Shown here piece after piece: positions 10,042 through 18,485 of a stretch of 64,000 bases of DNA (position 1 is its first letter; the number at the start of each line of letters is the position of its first letter). The position numbers were made by a program, and so were the translations under genes. Origin of the DNA: Marinobacter fuscus (GTDB taxonomy: Bacteria; Pseudomonadota; Gammaproteobacteria; Pseudomonadales; Oleiphilaceae); NCBI RefSeq assembly GCF_003007675.1, contig NZ_PXNP01000110.1, forward strand, positions 62,001-126,000, given 5' to 3'. The notes below the pieces were generated by a model, which did no database searches, was not told the origin of the DNA, and saw only the letters and a list, made by a program, of their open reading frames with translations.

Positions 10042-10172
10042 GCCCGCGCCTTAACCATCTGTAAAGTCATTGCACAGTTACCTTGTAGTATACTTTGCAC
10101 CCTTATCAAACCTACATTCAATGGCTGCGGGATGACCGCCAGCATCCGGCACCGCCAGCTCAGGGGCAGTTC

Positions 10173-10979
10173 ATGGAGTATCGTTTTTTGCATACACGTC
10201 CGCTCGTCGCCACTATTCTGGCAGGGCTCGCGCTGACATTGACCGGCTGTGCCGGAGACAAGTATCTGATGGTGCCGAAAGACAACATGGAAGATCTGCG
10301 CTCTTCGGTTCATATTCAGCGTGCCACACAGGTAACCATGGAAACCAACGCCAGCGTGCGCCACCAGCAGGTGATTCAGCAAAGCCAGAATGCCACTCAG
10401 AGTATTCTGGACGCCATCGCCACCCAGGTGACAAAACCCCAGTGCCCGCCACCCGCCCGAAAAACCATTTGCCCAGCCCCAACAAAGCAGAGCGGGCGGG
10501 CAGACCGCCTGAAAGGCAAGGTTGTGGTGGGGGAAGTCGAAAAATTCTATCTGGCAGAACCGGGCCTGGTGTATACCGCCCGCATCGACAGCGGTGCGGA
10601 AACCTCGTCTATTCATGCCCGCAACATCAAACGCTTCGAGCGCGATGGCAGCAACTGGGTTCGTTTCGAAGTTCCAGTACCCGGCACCGAAGAAAAAGAC
10701 TGGATTACCCTTGAACGAGAAATTTCACGGCGAGTAAAAATCATCCAGTCCAGCGCCGAAGAAGCCGAGCGCCGGGTGGTGGTGGAGCTGCCTTTTGCCA
10801 TCGGCGATCACGAACAGGTGGCCGAATTTACCCTCGCCGATCGCCAGAACCTCACCTATCAGGTGCTGGTGGGCCGCAACGTACTGCGTGATGTGATGCT
10901 GATCGACGTCGGCAAGGAATTTGCCACCGAACTGCCGCAAGAGTACCTGAAGCCCGCCAGTAAGGGAGACGCTGAATGA
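10173..10979 (+). CDS. Retropepsin-like (putative 'ATP-dependent zinc protease' family) lipoprotein
   Basis: A 268-aa envelope lipoprotein: lipobox LTGC with lipid Cys26, a helical/coiled stretch (about 35-90), a Pro/Cys-rich linker, then a C-terminal domain of the family once named ATP-dependent zinc protease (PF05618). That domain carries the retropepsin-type active-site motif ARIDSGAETSS (Asp139) and the conserved end LVGRNVL...MLIDVGKEF. Such folds normally act as aspartic-peptidase dimers; no zinc site is visible. The ATG at 10173 follows AGGGG and starts a proper signal peptide; the frame is open 26 codons further upstream but that extension would bury the signal. It overlaps the next gene by ATGA, forming a three-gene operon with an inactive transglutaminase and an ATP-grasp ligase. 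The true substrate is unknown. Confidence 0.85.
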   Translation: MEYRFLHTRPLVATILAGLALTLTGCAGDKYLMVPKDNMEDLRSSVHIQRATQVTMETNASVRHQQVIQQSQNATQSILDAIATQVTKPQCPPPARKTICPAPTKQSGRADRLKGKVVVGEVEKFYLAEPGLVYTARIDSGAETSSIHARNIKRFERDGSNWVRFEVPVPGTEEKDWITLEREISRRVKIIQSSAEEAERRVVVELPFAIGDHEQVAEFTLADRQNLTYQVLVGRNVLRDVMLIDVGKEFATELPQEYLKPASKGDAE

Positions 10980-12493
10980 GTGTCCGTTCCCGGGTTCCGT
11001 TTTACGTTTTTGTGTTTCTATTGATCGTTGCCGGCATTTCCATTGGCACCTGGCGCCATATTGAACTGGGCATTCCCTGGATGACCGGCGAGCAGCGCCC
11101 GGTCTGGATGATTGAGGCCCGGGTGGATTTTGAGGGCCAGGGCGATGCCGCCGAGGTAAGCCTGCGCATTCCGGAACAACCGCCCGGATTTCGCATTCTG
11201 AGTGAACAGGCCGCCTCCCCCGGATACGGCTTCTCTATTCTTGCCAGCGGCTCCGGCCGCCGGGCCGAATGGACTAAGCGGGAAGTCTCTGGCCCGCAAA
11301 CGCTCTATTTCAAAGGCCAGTTTGTACCCGACGACAGTGTCGGCCAGGCACCCCCGGCGCGACCACCCAAGCCCCAGACGGTGTTCTGGGAAGAACCCCA
11401 GGCCACCGCTGTGCGGGAACTGCTGCGCCAGGCCCGGGAGCGTTCCAGCACACCGGAAAGCATGACCCGGGAACTGATCCGGCTGATGCAGCCGGACAAC
11501 CGCACCCAGAACACCACCCTACTGGTCTCCGAAGACAACTATCTGCAGTTATTGGTACGAATGCTGAACCATGCGGGCATTGCTGCCCGCACCGCCGATG
11601 CCCTGCGCCTGGAAGATGCCCGCCGCCGCCAGCAACTGCTGCCGTTTCTGCAAATTTATAACGGAGAACGCTGGCTGACCTTCGACCCCCGCACCGCCGA
11701 ACAGGGCATTCCCGAGCACCTGCTGCTCTGGCGCCAGGGCTCGGATTCGCTGCTGGATGTGGTTGGTGGCGACAATTCCGAAGTCAGTTTTTCCATGCTC
11801 CGGCAAACCGTGCCCGCCCTGCAACTGGCCAACCTGCAGGCCAGCTCCAACGGCCTGAGTGTGCTGGGCTTCTATCAGTTGCCCATCGAAGAACAGAGCA
11901 TGTTCCGGATGCTGCTGTTGCTGCCCATCGGCGCACTGATTGTAGCGTTTATGCGCATTGTCATCGGCATTCGCACCTCTGGTACCTTTATGCCGGTACT
12001 GATTGCCGTTGCCTTCGTTCAGACCACTTTGGTGCCGGGCCTGGTGGCATTTTTGTCAGTGGTGGCCATTGGCCTGGTGCTGCGGGGTTATCTCTCCAGC
12101 CTGAACCTGCTGCTGGTGTCGCGAATTTCTGCCCTGATTATTCTGGTGATCTTTATCACTGCCGGGCTGAGCATCATTGGTTATCAGATGGGCTTCAATA
12201 CCGGCATGACCGTCACCTTCTTCCCCATGGTGATCATCGCCTGGACCATCGAACGGATGTCGATTCTGTGGGAGGAGGAAGGGGCCCACGAAGTGCTGGT
12301 GCAAGGCTCCGGCAGCCTGTTTGTGGCCATCTGTGCCTACCTTGCCATGAGCACACCGCTGGCAGGCCATCTCACCTTCAACTTCCCCGAGTTGCACCTG
12401 GTGGTGCTGGGGCTGATTCTGCTAATGGGCCAGTACACCGGCTACAAGCTCAGCGAACTGAGAAGATTCACGCCAATGAAGGTCTACGACTGA
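10976..12493 (+). CDS. Inactive-transglutaminase / 7TM membrane protein
   Basis: A 505-aa integral membrane protein. Layout: an N-terminal signal anchor (about 8-26), a periplasmic region to about residue 310 with a transglutaminase-like fold, then a seven-helix membrane block ending near 495. The transglutaminase part lacks the catalytic residues: the position that normally reads G-V-C is LVSEDNYLQLL, and the HxW-type strand reads FLQIYNGERWLTFDP. This matches the family annotated as inactive transglutaminase with 7TM C-terminus (PF14400/PF14402), which is regularly found with a retropepsin-like lipoprotein and a RimK-like ligase. It probably binds peptides rather than cutting them (inference). 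It overlaps the upstream gene by 4 bp and is one base from the downstream gene. Confidence 0.87.
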   Translation: MSVRSRVPFYVFVFLLIVAGISIGTWRHIELGIPWMTGEQRPVWMIEARVDFEGQGDAAEVSLRIPEQPPGFRILSEQAASPGYGFSILASGSGRRAEWTKREVSGPQTLYFKGQFVPDDSVGQAPPARPPKPQTVFWEEPQATAVRELLRQARERSSTPESMTRELIRLMQPDNRTQNTTLLVSEDNYLQLLVRMLNHAGIAARTADALRLEDARRRQQLLPFLQIYNGERWLTFDPRTAEQGIPEHLLLWRQGSDSLLDVVGGDNSEVSFSMLRQTVPALQLANLQASSNGLSVLGFYQLPIEEQSMFRMLLLLPIGALIVAFMRIVIGIRTSGTFMPVLIAVAFVQTTLVPGLVAFLSVVAIGLVLRGYLSSLNLLLVSRISALIILVIFITAGLSIIGYQMGFNTGMTVTFFPMVIIAWTIERMSILWEEEGAHEVLVQGSGSLFVAICAYLAMSTPLAGHLTFNFPELHLVVLGLILLMGQYTGYKLSELRRFTPMKVYD

Positions 12494-12494
12494 T

Positions 12495-13442
12495 ATGGAC
12501 TGGATCTCTCCCCGCCAGCTGAAACGGCTGGGTATGCTGAACATGAACCGGCGCAATGTGGATTACATTGCCCGGTACAACGAACGCTCCTCTTACCCAC
12601 TGGTGGACAACAAGCTTAAAACCAAGCTGGCTGTCAGCGAGTACGGTGTGAAAACGCCCCGGCTGCTGCAGGTGGTTCGGCAACAACACGAGATCTCCGG
12701 GTTTCGCACCATGGCCGAAGACCTCACCGGCTTTGCCATCAAACCGGCCAAAGGCTCAGGCGGCAAAGGCATTACCGTGATTACAGGGCGCGACGGCGAC
12801 GACTTTATCAAGGCCTCTGGCGCACGCATTCCCGTGGCCAACCTGGAACGCCACCTCACCAACATTCTGGCGGGGCTGTACTCGCTGGCGGGCACGCCCG
12901 ATGTGGCCATCATCGAGAATCTGGTGCAGTCCGTACCCAGCCTGGCCAAATACTCGTTTCAGGGTGTGCCGGACATCCGCATTGTGGTGTTTCAGGGTTA
13001 CCCGGTGATGGCCATGCTGCGGCTGGCCACCACCGATTCCGATGGCAAGGCCAACCTTCACCAGGGCGCGGTGGGTGTGGGCCTGGACATCGGCACCGGC
13101 CGCAGCCTGAACGCGGTGCAATTCAACCGGCCCATCACCCTCCACCCGGACACCGGCCTGCCCCTCGAGAATATCCAGATCGACGCCTGGCCAGACATGC
13201 TGGAAATGGCAGCCCGCTGCTACGAAGCCACCGGGCTGGGCTATATGGGGGTAGACCTGGTGGTGGATGCCCAGGAAGGGCCGCTGCTGCTGGAATTGAA
13301 TGCCCGCCCCGGCCTGGCCATCCAAATGGCCAACGGCTGTGGCTTGCTGCCACGGCTGAAGAATATCGAAGCCCTGAAGCGCCCGCACTTCAGCCCGAAA
13401 GAGCGGGCCGCGTACTCCATGAAGAGTTTCGGCAGGTTGTAA
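12495..13442 (+). CDS. RimK-like ATP-grasp ligase (alpha-L-glutamate ligase-like)
   Basis: A 315-aa ATP-grasp enzyme of the alpha-L-glutamate ligase-like family (TIGR02291). These enzymes join a carboxylate, activated as acyl-phosphate, to an amine. Visible ATP-grasp parts are the glycine-rich lysine loop FAIKPAKGSGGKGITV (about 77-92), the hinge region near 135-145 (VAIIENLVQ), and the Mg-binding end GVDLVVDAQEGPLLLELNARPGLAIQ (about 253-278). The protein is cytosolic, whereas its operon partners are a lipoprotein and a membrane protein, so substrate or product must cross or contact the membrane. Acceptor and amino acid added are unknown. The ATG lies one base after the preceding stop, implying translational coupling, and a strong terminator follows. 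Confidence 0.9.
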   Translation: MDWISPRQLKRLGMLNMNRRNVDYIARYNERSSYPLVDNKLKTKLAVSEYGVKTPRLLQVVRQQHEISGFRTMAEDLTGFAIKPAKGSGGKGITVITGRDGDDFIKASGARIPVANLERHLTNILAGLYSLAGTPDVAIIENLVQSVPSLAKYSFQGVPDIRIVVFQGYPVMAMLRLATTDSDGKANLHQGAVGVGLDIGTGRSLNAVQFNRPITLHPDTGLPLENIQIDAWPDMLEMAARCYEATGLGYMGVDLVVDAQEGPLLLELNARPGLAIQMANGCGLLPRLKNIEALKRPHFSPKERAAYSMKSFGRL

Positions 13443-13463
13443 ACAGCGCGCTTAAACAAAAAC

Positions 13464-13490
13464 AAAACGGGGCCACAAGGGCCCCGTTTT
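13464..13490. terminator. Bidirectional intrinsic terminator
   Basis: The near-palindrome AAAACGGGGCC-ACAAG-GGCCCCGTTTT lies between the end of the ATP-grasp gene (+) and the end of the BCCT gene (-). With A's on one side and T's on the other it can serve both. Confidence 0.92.
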
Positions 13491-13514
13491 CATTCACACC
13501 TGAATGGCTTGGGC

Positions 13515-15107
13515 TTATCCCAGTTCGCCTCGCTGCAACAGCAGCTTGCGCTCGTGGGTCAGGCCTTTCAACAGCCCCCAGGTCATGATCAGCAGGATGA
13601 CGGTAAACGGTAAACCGGCACTCACGGCTACCGCCTGAATTGCGCCAAGGGCATCATCGCCGCCACCGAAAATCAACGCCGCTGCGATGGCACCTTCCAT
13701 GACCACCCAGAACACCCGCTGAGCGGTGGGCGCGTCGGTTTTACCACCGGCGGTGATGCTGTCAATCACCAGCGAGCCGGAATCCGACGAGGTAACGAAG
13801 AACACCAGCACCAGCACGATACCAATAAAAGAGGCTATGCCCGTCAGCGGCAGTTGCTCCAGCATCTGGAACGTCGCCAGCGGCACTTCGGTCAGCCCGT
13901 TTTCAGCCAATACTCCGATGCCCTGCTGGATTTGCTCCAGGGCCGAACCACCGAAGCTGCTCATCCATACCGTGGTGATCACCGTTGGGATAATCAGCAC
14001 CGCAGTCACGAACTCCCGAACCGTACGCCCTTTGGACACCCGGGCGATAAACATACCAACGAACGGTGACCAGGAAATCCACCAGGCCCAGTAGAACACC
14101 GTCCAGCCCTGGAACCAGGTTTCGTCTTCACGGCCGAACGGATTACTCAGCGGTACCACATTCGCCACGTAATTGGACGAGGTTACCCAAATGGTTTCCA
14201 GAATCGCCATGGTGGGGCCGGCAAAGATGACAAAAAACAGCAGCACGCCTGCAGTGATCATGTTCAGATTACTGAGCACCTTCACACCACCATCCAGGCC
14301 GCGCAGCACCGACACCAGAGCCACCGCGGTTACCCCGACAATAATGGCCATCTGGACATTGGTGCCCGAGCCCAGATCAAACAGATAGTGAAGCCCCGAA
14401 GCCGCCTGCTGAGCGCCAAAACCAAGCGAAGTCGCGAGGCCAAAGATGGTGGCAACCACTGCCAGCACATCGATGATATGCCCCGGCCAGCCCCAGACCT
14501 TGTCTTTCAGCAACGGGAAGAACGCCGAACGAATGGTCAGCGGCATGTTCTTGTTGAACGCGAAGAACGCCAGCGACAAGGCCACAATCGCGTAGATGGC
14601 CCAGGGATGCAGGCCCCAGTGATACATGGTGGCCCCCATGGCGAGGCCCCGCGCCTCGGGCGTATTGGCCTCCACGTTGAACGGTGTGCCAAACCAACCG
14701 GTGTAGTAGGCTACCGGCTCGGCAACCGCCCAGAACATCAGGCCAATACCCATGCCCGCGGCGAACAACATGGCAAACCAGGAGATGGTCGAAAACTCCG
14801 GTTTTGCATCCTGTCCACCCAGCCGGATTTTACCCACCGGCATAAAAATCAGCGCCAGGCTCACCACCACAAACAGGTTGGCACTGAGCAGGAAGAACCA
14901 GTCAAAGCTGGCAATGATGTCCAGCTTGGCGCCATCCAGCAGTTCTTTTGCCTCGGTTGGGAACATCAGTGTTCCGATCACAAACAGAACCACAAGCACT
15001 GCGGTTACCGGGAAAACCCAGTTATGAAGATCGAGGCCAAAGGGATTGATATTATCCTGGCCGGCGACGTAATCCGTCTGATATTCGTCTTTCACTACCT
15101 CGCCCAC
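13515..15107 (-). CDS. BCCT-family betaine/choline/carnitine transporter
   Basis: A 530-aa inner-membrane carrier of the BCCT family with about 12 membrane segments. These carriers import quaternary-ammonium osmolytes such as glycine betaine or choline. The GMGIGLMFWAVAEP segment (about 116-129) has the Gly-Met-Gly-Ile-Gly signature of Na+-coupled members. GLHPWAIYAIVAL (about 164-176) and the aromatic WTVFYWAWWISWSPFVGMFIARVSKGRT block, which forms the substrate box in BetP, are also clear. The GTG start at 15107 has AGGAGG seven bases upstream. There is no long C-terminal osmosensor extension as in BetT or BetP. Substrate is not determinable by eye. The gene stands alone and diverges from the Fe-S oxidoreductase gene. 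Confidence 0.93.
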   Translation of the reverse strand: MGEVVKDEYQTDYVAGQDNINPFGLDLHNWVFPVTAVLVVLFVIGTLMFPTEAKELLDGAKLDIIASFDWFFLLSANLFVVVSLALIFMPVGKIRLGGQDAKPEFSTISWFAMLFAAGMGIGLMFWAVAEPVAYYTGWFGTPFNVEANTPEARGLAMGATMYHWGLHPWAIYAIVALSLAFFAFNKNMPLTIRSAFFPLLKDKVWGWPGHIIDVLAVVATIFGLATSLGFGAQQAASGLHYLFDLGSGTNVQMAIIVGVTAVALVSVLRGLDGGVKVLSNLNMITAGVLLFFVIFAGPTMAILETIWVTSSNYVANVVPLSNPFGREDETWFQGWTVFYWAWWISWSPFVGMFIARVSKGRTVREFVTAVLIIPTVITTVWMSSFGGSALEQIQQGIGVLAENGLTEVPLATFQMLEQLPLTGIASFIGIVLVLVFFVTSSDSGSLVIDSITAGGKTDAPTAQRVFWVVMEGAIAAALIFGGGDDALGAIQAVAVSAGLPFTVILLIMTWGLLKGLTHERKLLLQRGELG

Positions 15108-15365
15108 GTTGGCGCCTCCTGGTCTGGTGTGATTATTGAATATTCTGTGTAAAACGATGCGCGGTTTTGCCCGACATCACGCGAGCGCGCCATCCTATTA
15201 CTTTGAGCTCAAAACATCAAAAATTGATAAATGCAACCTGCATCTGTTCAGCATAGTCGAGTTTCGGCTGCGAAAAAGCCAGCTTACCCACAGGTCTGCT
15301 ACCGGGAATCTGCACGTAAGATATACTGCACGGTTATTTGATCGACCCGACCGCAAGGACATGTC

Positions 15366-17009
15366 ATGGAAAAAAGCACCACCTTTCCACTGCGCTATTC
15401 AGCCTACGCCCTGAGTATCGCCGGATTCATCCTTTCTCTACCCGTGACGCTCTGGCTCGGCTACGGCTACTGGATTCCCCTGATTTTCGGGGCTTTGGCC
15501 GCGCTGGGCACCCACGATGTGCTGCAGAAAAAACGCACTGTTAGCCGCAATTACCCGGTTCTGGCCAACATCCGCTACATGCTGGAATCCATTGGCCCGG
15601 AAATCCGCCAGTACTTTATCCAGTCCGACACGGAAGAGCGCCCCTTCTCCCGGGAGCAGCGCACCATCATCTATCAGCGCGCGAAAAACGTGCTCGACAA
15701 GCGCCCCTTTGGCTCCCAGTTAGGTATGTACGACGAGGGTTTCGAGTGGATGAATCACTCGCTGACACCCACACGGCTGGCTTCCAGCGATTTCCGCATC
15801 CTGATCGGCAAGAACTGCGACAAACCCTACAGCGCCAGCGTATTCAACATTTCCGCCATGAGTTTCGGCGCACTTTCCGCCAACGCCATCCTCAGCCTGA
15901 ATGCAGGCGCCCGAAAAGGCGGGTTCTATCACGACACCGGCGAAGGCTCTATCTCCCGCTATCACAAACAGCCCGGGGGCGACCTGGTGTGGGAAATCGG
16001 CTCCGGCTATTTTGGCTGCCGACACAGAGACGGCACGTTTGATCCTGAGATGTTCGAAAGGAACGCCACACAGGATCAGGTGAAAATGATAGAGGTCAAA
16101 CTATCCCAGGGTGCCAAACCCGGCCATGGCGGCATTCTGCCCGGCGCCAAAGTTACCCCGGAAATCGCCGAAGCCCGGGGCGTTCAGGTGGGCGAAGACT
16201 GCGTTTCGCCCGCCAGCCACTCGGCGTTCTCCACCCCCATCGAAATGCTGGAGTTTCTGGCCCGGTTGCGGGAGTTGTCCGGCGGCAAACCGGTGGGCAT
16301 CAAACTGGCCATCGGCCATGTATGGGAATGGTTTGCCATCGTCAAAGCTATGCTGAAAACCGGCAAGACACCAGACTTTATTGTGGTGGATGGCGGCGAA
16401 GGCGGCACCGGCGCCGCACCGCTGGAATTCATCAACCGGCTGGGCATGCCACTGACCGAGGCTCTGTTGCTGGTGCACAACACCCTGGTGGCCACCAATC
16501 TGCGGGAAGATATCGCCATAGGGGCAGCAGGCAAGATTACCTCGGCGTTCAACATTGCCCGCACCCTGGCCCTGGGGGCTGACTTCTGCAACTCCGCTCG
16601 GGGCTATATGTTCTCCCTTGGCTGCATTCAGGCCCTTAACTGCCACACCGGCCGCTGCCCCAGCGGCATCGCCACCCAGGACCCGCGACGGGGCAGCAAA
16701 CTGGATGTCGCGCTGAAAAGCGAACGGGTATACAACTTCCACAAGAACACACTGGATGCCCTGCAGAACCTGCTGGAAGCCTCTGGCCTGAAACATCCAT
16801 CGGAACTGGGCCCGGAGCACATTGTGCGCAGGGTATCGAAAACCGAAGTCCACAGTTACCTGGATCTGTTCCCCTTCCTGGAGCCGGGCGCCCTGCTGGA
16901 AGGCAAAACCGGTTTGCGGGTGTTTGACAAGTACTGGGAAGGCGCCAGAGCCGAGACCTTCGAGCCGCCAGAGTTCATTCTGGAACTGCGAGAGACCAAA
17001 CTGCGATAA
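15366..17009 (+). CDS. FMN-binding glutamate synthase-family Fe-S oxidoreductase
   Basis: A 547-aa protein with two N-terminal membrane helices (about 12-50) followed by a TIM-barrel domain like the FMN/synthase half of GltB. Conserved parts are SAMSFGALSANAI (about 163-175), a glycine-rich phosphate region VDGGEGGTGAAP (341-352), and Cys420, Cys426 and Cys431 with the C-x5-C-x4-C spacing of the GltB 3Fe-4S cluster. It lacks the glutamine amidotransferase domain of GltB, so it does not by itself make glutamate from glutamine. Family members are generally of unknown substrate. The ATG follows AGGA; the upstream 258-bp gap is shared with the divergent BCCT gene and contains TATACT near 15320 as a possible -10 without a good -35. 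Confidence 0.88.
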   Translation: MEKSTTFPLRYSAYALSIAGFILSLPVTLWLGYGYWIPLIFGALAALGTHDVLQKKRTVSRNYPVLANIRYMLESIGPEIRQYFIQSDTEERPFSREQRTIIYQRAKNVLDKRPFGSQLGMYDEGFEWMNHSLTPTRLASSDFRILIGKNCDKPYSASVFNISAMSFGALSANAILSLNAGARKGGFYHDTGEGSISRYHKQPGGDLVWEIGSGYFGCRHRDGTFDPEMFERNATQDQVKMIEVKLSQGAKPGHGGILPGAKVTPEIAEARGVQVGEDCVSPASHSAFSTPIEMLEFLARLRELSGGKPVGIKLAIGHVWEWFAIVKAMLKTGKTPDFIVVDGGEGGTGAAPLEFINRLGMPLTEALLLVHNTLVATNLREDIAIGAAGKITSAFNIARTLALGADFCNSARGYMFSLGCIQALNCHTGRCPSGIATQDPRRGSKLDVALKSERVYNFHKNTLDALQNLLEASGLKHPSELGPEHIVRRVSKTEVHSYLDLFPFLEPGALLEGKTGLRVFDKYWEGARAETFEPPEFILELRETKLR

Positions 17010-17117
17010 TCCGGAACAAATTTCTGGCTTGAGTGTTTCTTTTTAAATTTGGCTAGTGTAGACTTCGCTCCCGCTAAGCCACTGAGATAACTCCTACGTT
17101 TTCAGTGACTAGCGTAT

Positions 17118-17194
17118 CGGGGCGTGGCGCAGCTTGGTAGCGCACTTGCATGGGGTGCAAGGGGTCGTAGGTTCAAATCCTACCGTCCCGACCA
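17118..17194 (+). tRNA. tRNA-Pro (anticodon GGG)
   Basis: A 77-nt cloverleaf. The acceptor CGGGGCG pairs with CGTCCCG (one G-U), the D-arm is GCGC/GCGC, the anticodon stem CTTGC/GCAAG encloses the loop ATGGGGT (anticodon GGG), and the T-arm holds GGTTCAAATCC. The 3' end is ACCA with CCA encoded. The 3' half is the integration target of the adjacent island, whose other end carries a second copy of these bases. Confidence 0.97.
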
Positions 17195-17204
17195 GAATTC
17201 CCTA
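17167..17204 (+). repeat. attL-like direct repeat (tRNA-Pro 3' end), copy 1
   Basis: These 38 bases cover the tRNA T-arm, acceptor end and CCA plus ten further bases (GAATTCCCTA). They recur at 20313-20350 with one mismatch (T versus C in the T-loop). This is the usual footprint of a tyrosine-recombinase element integrating at a tRNA 3' end. No integrase gene remains between the copies. Confidence 0.85.
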
Positions 17205-17206
17205 GG

Positions 17207-17243
17207 GAAGCCAGACAACTACACGGTGTCTGGCTTCTTTCGT
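17207..17243 (+). terminator. Terminator after tRNA-Pro
   Basis: An 11-bp perfect stem (GAAGCCAGACA with TGTCTGGCTTC, 9-nt loop) is followed by a T-rich stretch interrupted by C and G. It begins inside the island side of the att repeat, so the tRNA now ends on an island-supplied terminator. Confidence 0.75.
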
Positions 17244-17511
17244 TTCTGGACCATCAAAAACAAATCCAATATATATCCAAAAACCTTTATTTGCTGGCGG
17301 CCATTTGCAGAGCGATTCGTATGCACTCGTTTAGAGCCGCGCGATATTTGGCAGAAGCTGTTATATGCCGGTATGTTGAAGGCGTCAGAGCGCTAGACAT
17401 GTCCAGTTCAAAACTGGAACTTGACCCTGTCGCAGTTGTCGATCCACTTTCCTCAACGGCTGGATGCCCATATCGACCTGTGACCTGGCTGACACAGAAT
17501 TATGAACACCC

Positions 17512-17571
17512 TCCTCCGGACCACATGGTGTCCCAGATTTTATCGACTTTGGATTTTAGTTCGCCGGTGAT
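17512..17571 (-). pseudogene. Relic of type I restriction methylase HsdM N-terminus
   Basis: Read on the minus strand, 20 codons give ITGELKSK followed by VDKIWDTMWSGG. This matches the characteristic start of type I modification subunits, where the segment normally continues as ISNPL and leads into the methylase. Here the frame runs into a stop three codons later and no methylase motif (such as NPPF) follows or precedes within the island. The relic lies just downstream of, and in the same direction as, the AbiEii-type gene. Family match rests on memory of the HsdM consensus. The surrounding 17244-17633 stretch shows no other recognisable gene. Confidence 0.5.
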
Positions 17572-17633
17572 TGGAGCCAGTCCTCTCTCGCATTTAAGGC
17601 AGCGCCAGCGGAGTTATGCGATTGGCTTCTGAA

Positions 17634-18485
17634 TCAATTCTGTACATTCGTTACCACTGGGCCAAAAAGTCCACCAATAAACGCTGACAAGATTTCTTCG
17701 GTGGCGTCGCCGCATGCGTTGCCCGAATCTCTGGTCAAGTTGGCAACCAGGTCGGGATTGAGCAAGCGCCGCAGGACTATCATCGTTGATTCACAGGCAA
17801 TCTGTGTCGTTTCCTTACCGAGCAACTGAGCGCCCGCAAGTCTCGTATCCCAGCCGTGGGCCTCAAGGATGCTTTCATGCTGATCGAAAATCCGGCCCAT
17901 CTGTCCCGGAATATTTTCATAGTTGGATGCTAGGTAGGCGATATCGGCCGCGTCTTTACGTCTTGTTTGCGCATCTCTCTCTGACCAGGCAACCAGTTTC
18001 AGAAGGGCCAACCCCTGCGGGCTGGCCACCGGCAGTTCCAGTGCCGGCTCTGTCGCTATAGTCAACCAGTCGGCGTTATCCAGTGCATCCTGAAAGCCGA
18101 CCACGCTCATCTGCACATCGCCAGACGGAGGCCATTTGATCGTTGAATCGTCACTTTCAACAGCGCCAAAAGGAAGAATATCGATGGGTGCGCCATACGT
18201 ACCGTGTAAACGATGGGGGAGATCAGTTTTGGTGTAACCTTCGCGAATCAAATTGTCGCGGATGCGTTCAAAATCAGCCCAATCCGGGACCTGGACGGCA
18301 AGATCAATATCCATGGTTGCCCGTTGAATTGGCGCTCCATAGGCGTGATGCATTACCAGATCACGGGCGGAGGCGCCGACAATGATGAATGGCACATCCT
18401 GATCCACGGCGATACGCTTGATGGCTCCGTAGGTGTCCAATTGAATAGGATCAATATTCTTGGATTCGATTTTTAATCTGGGCAT
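17634..18485 (-). CDS. AbiEii-like nucleotidyltransferase (putative type IV toxin)
   Basis: A 283-aa protein of the nucleotidyltransferase fold related to AbiEii/AbiGii toxins. Active-site elements: FIIVGASARDLV (about 33-44, the GxS-x-RD helix turn), TMDIDLAV with the metal-binding pair Asp59/Asp61, HGTYGAPIDILPFG (about 94-107, third acidic strand), and the helical ERDAQTRRKDAADIAYL (basic Lys/Asp motif). AbiEii toxins inhibit growth, in some cases by modifying tRNA with nucleotides. The ATG at 18485 has GGAG seven bases upstream and lies inside the end of the AbiEi-like gene (35-bp overlap), the order and coupling expected of an AbiE operon. Whether it is toxic is untested. It lies in the tRNA-Pro island. 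Confidence 0.8.
   Translation of the reverse strand: MPRLKIESKNIDPIQLDTYGAIKRIAVDQDVPFIIVGASARDLVMHHAYGAPIQRATMDIDLAVQVPDWADFERIRDNLIREGYTKTDLPHRLHGTYGAPIDILPFGAVESDDSTIKWPPSGDVQMSVVGFQDALDNADWLTIATEPALELPVASPQGLALLKLVAWSERDAQTRRKDAADIAYLASNYENIPGQMGRIFDQHESILEAHGWDTRLAGAQLLGKETTQIACESTMIVLRRLLNPDLVANLTRDSGNACGDATEEILSAFIGGLFGPVVTNVQN

Noticed and set aside
10070..10094. TTGCAC...TATACT as promoter of the retropepsin operon
   Set aside because: The two hexamers are only 13 bp apart, too close for a sigma-70 promoter.
17291..17632. A 113-codon + strand open frame in the island
   Set aside because: No ribosome site, no recognisable motif, and the opposite strand carries the HsdM-like relic in this stretch.
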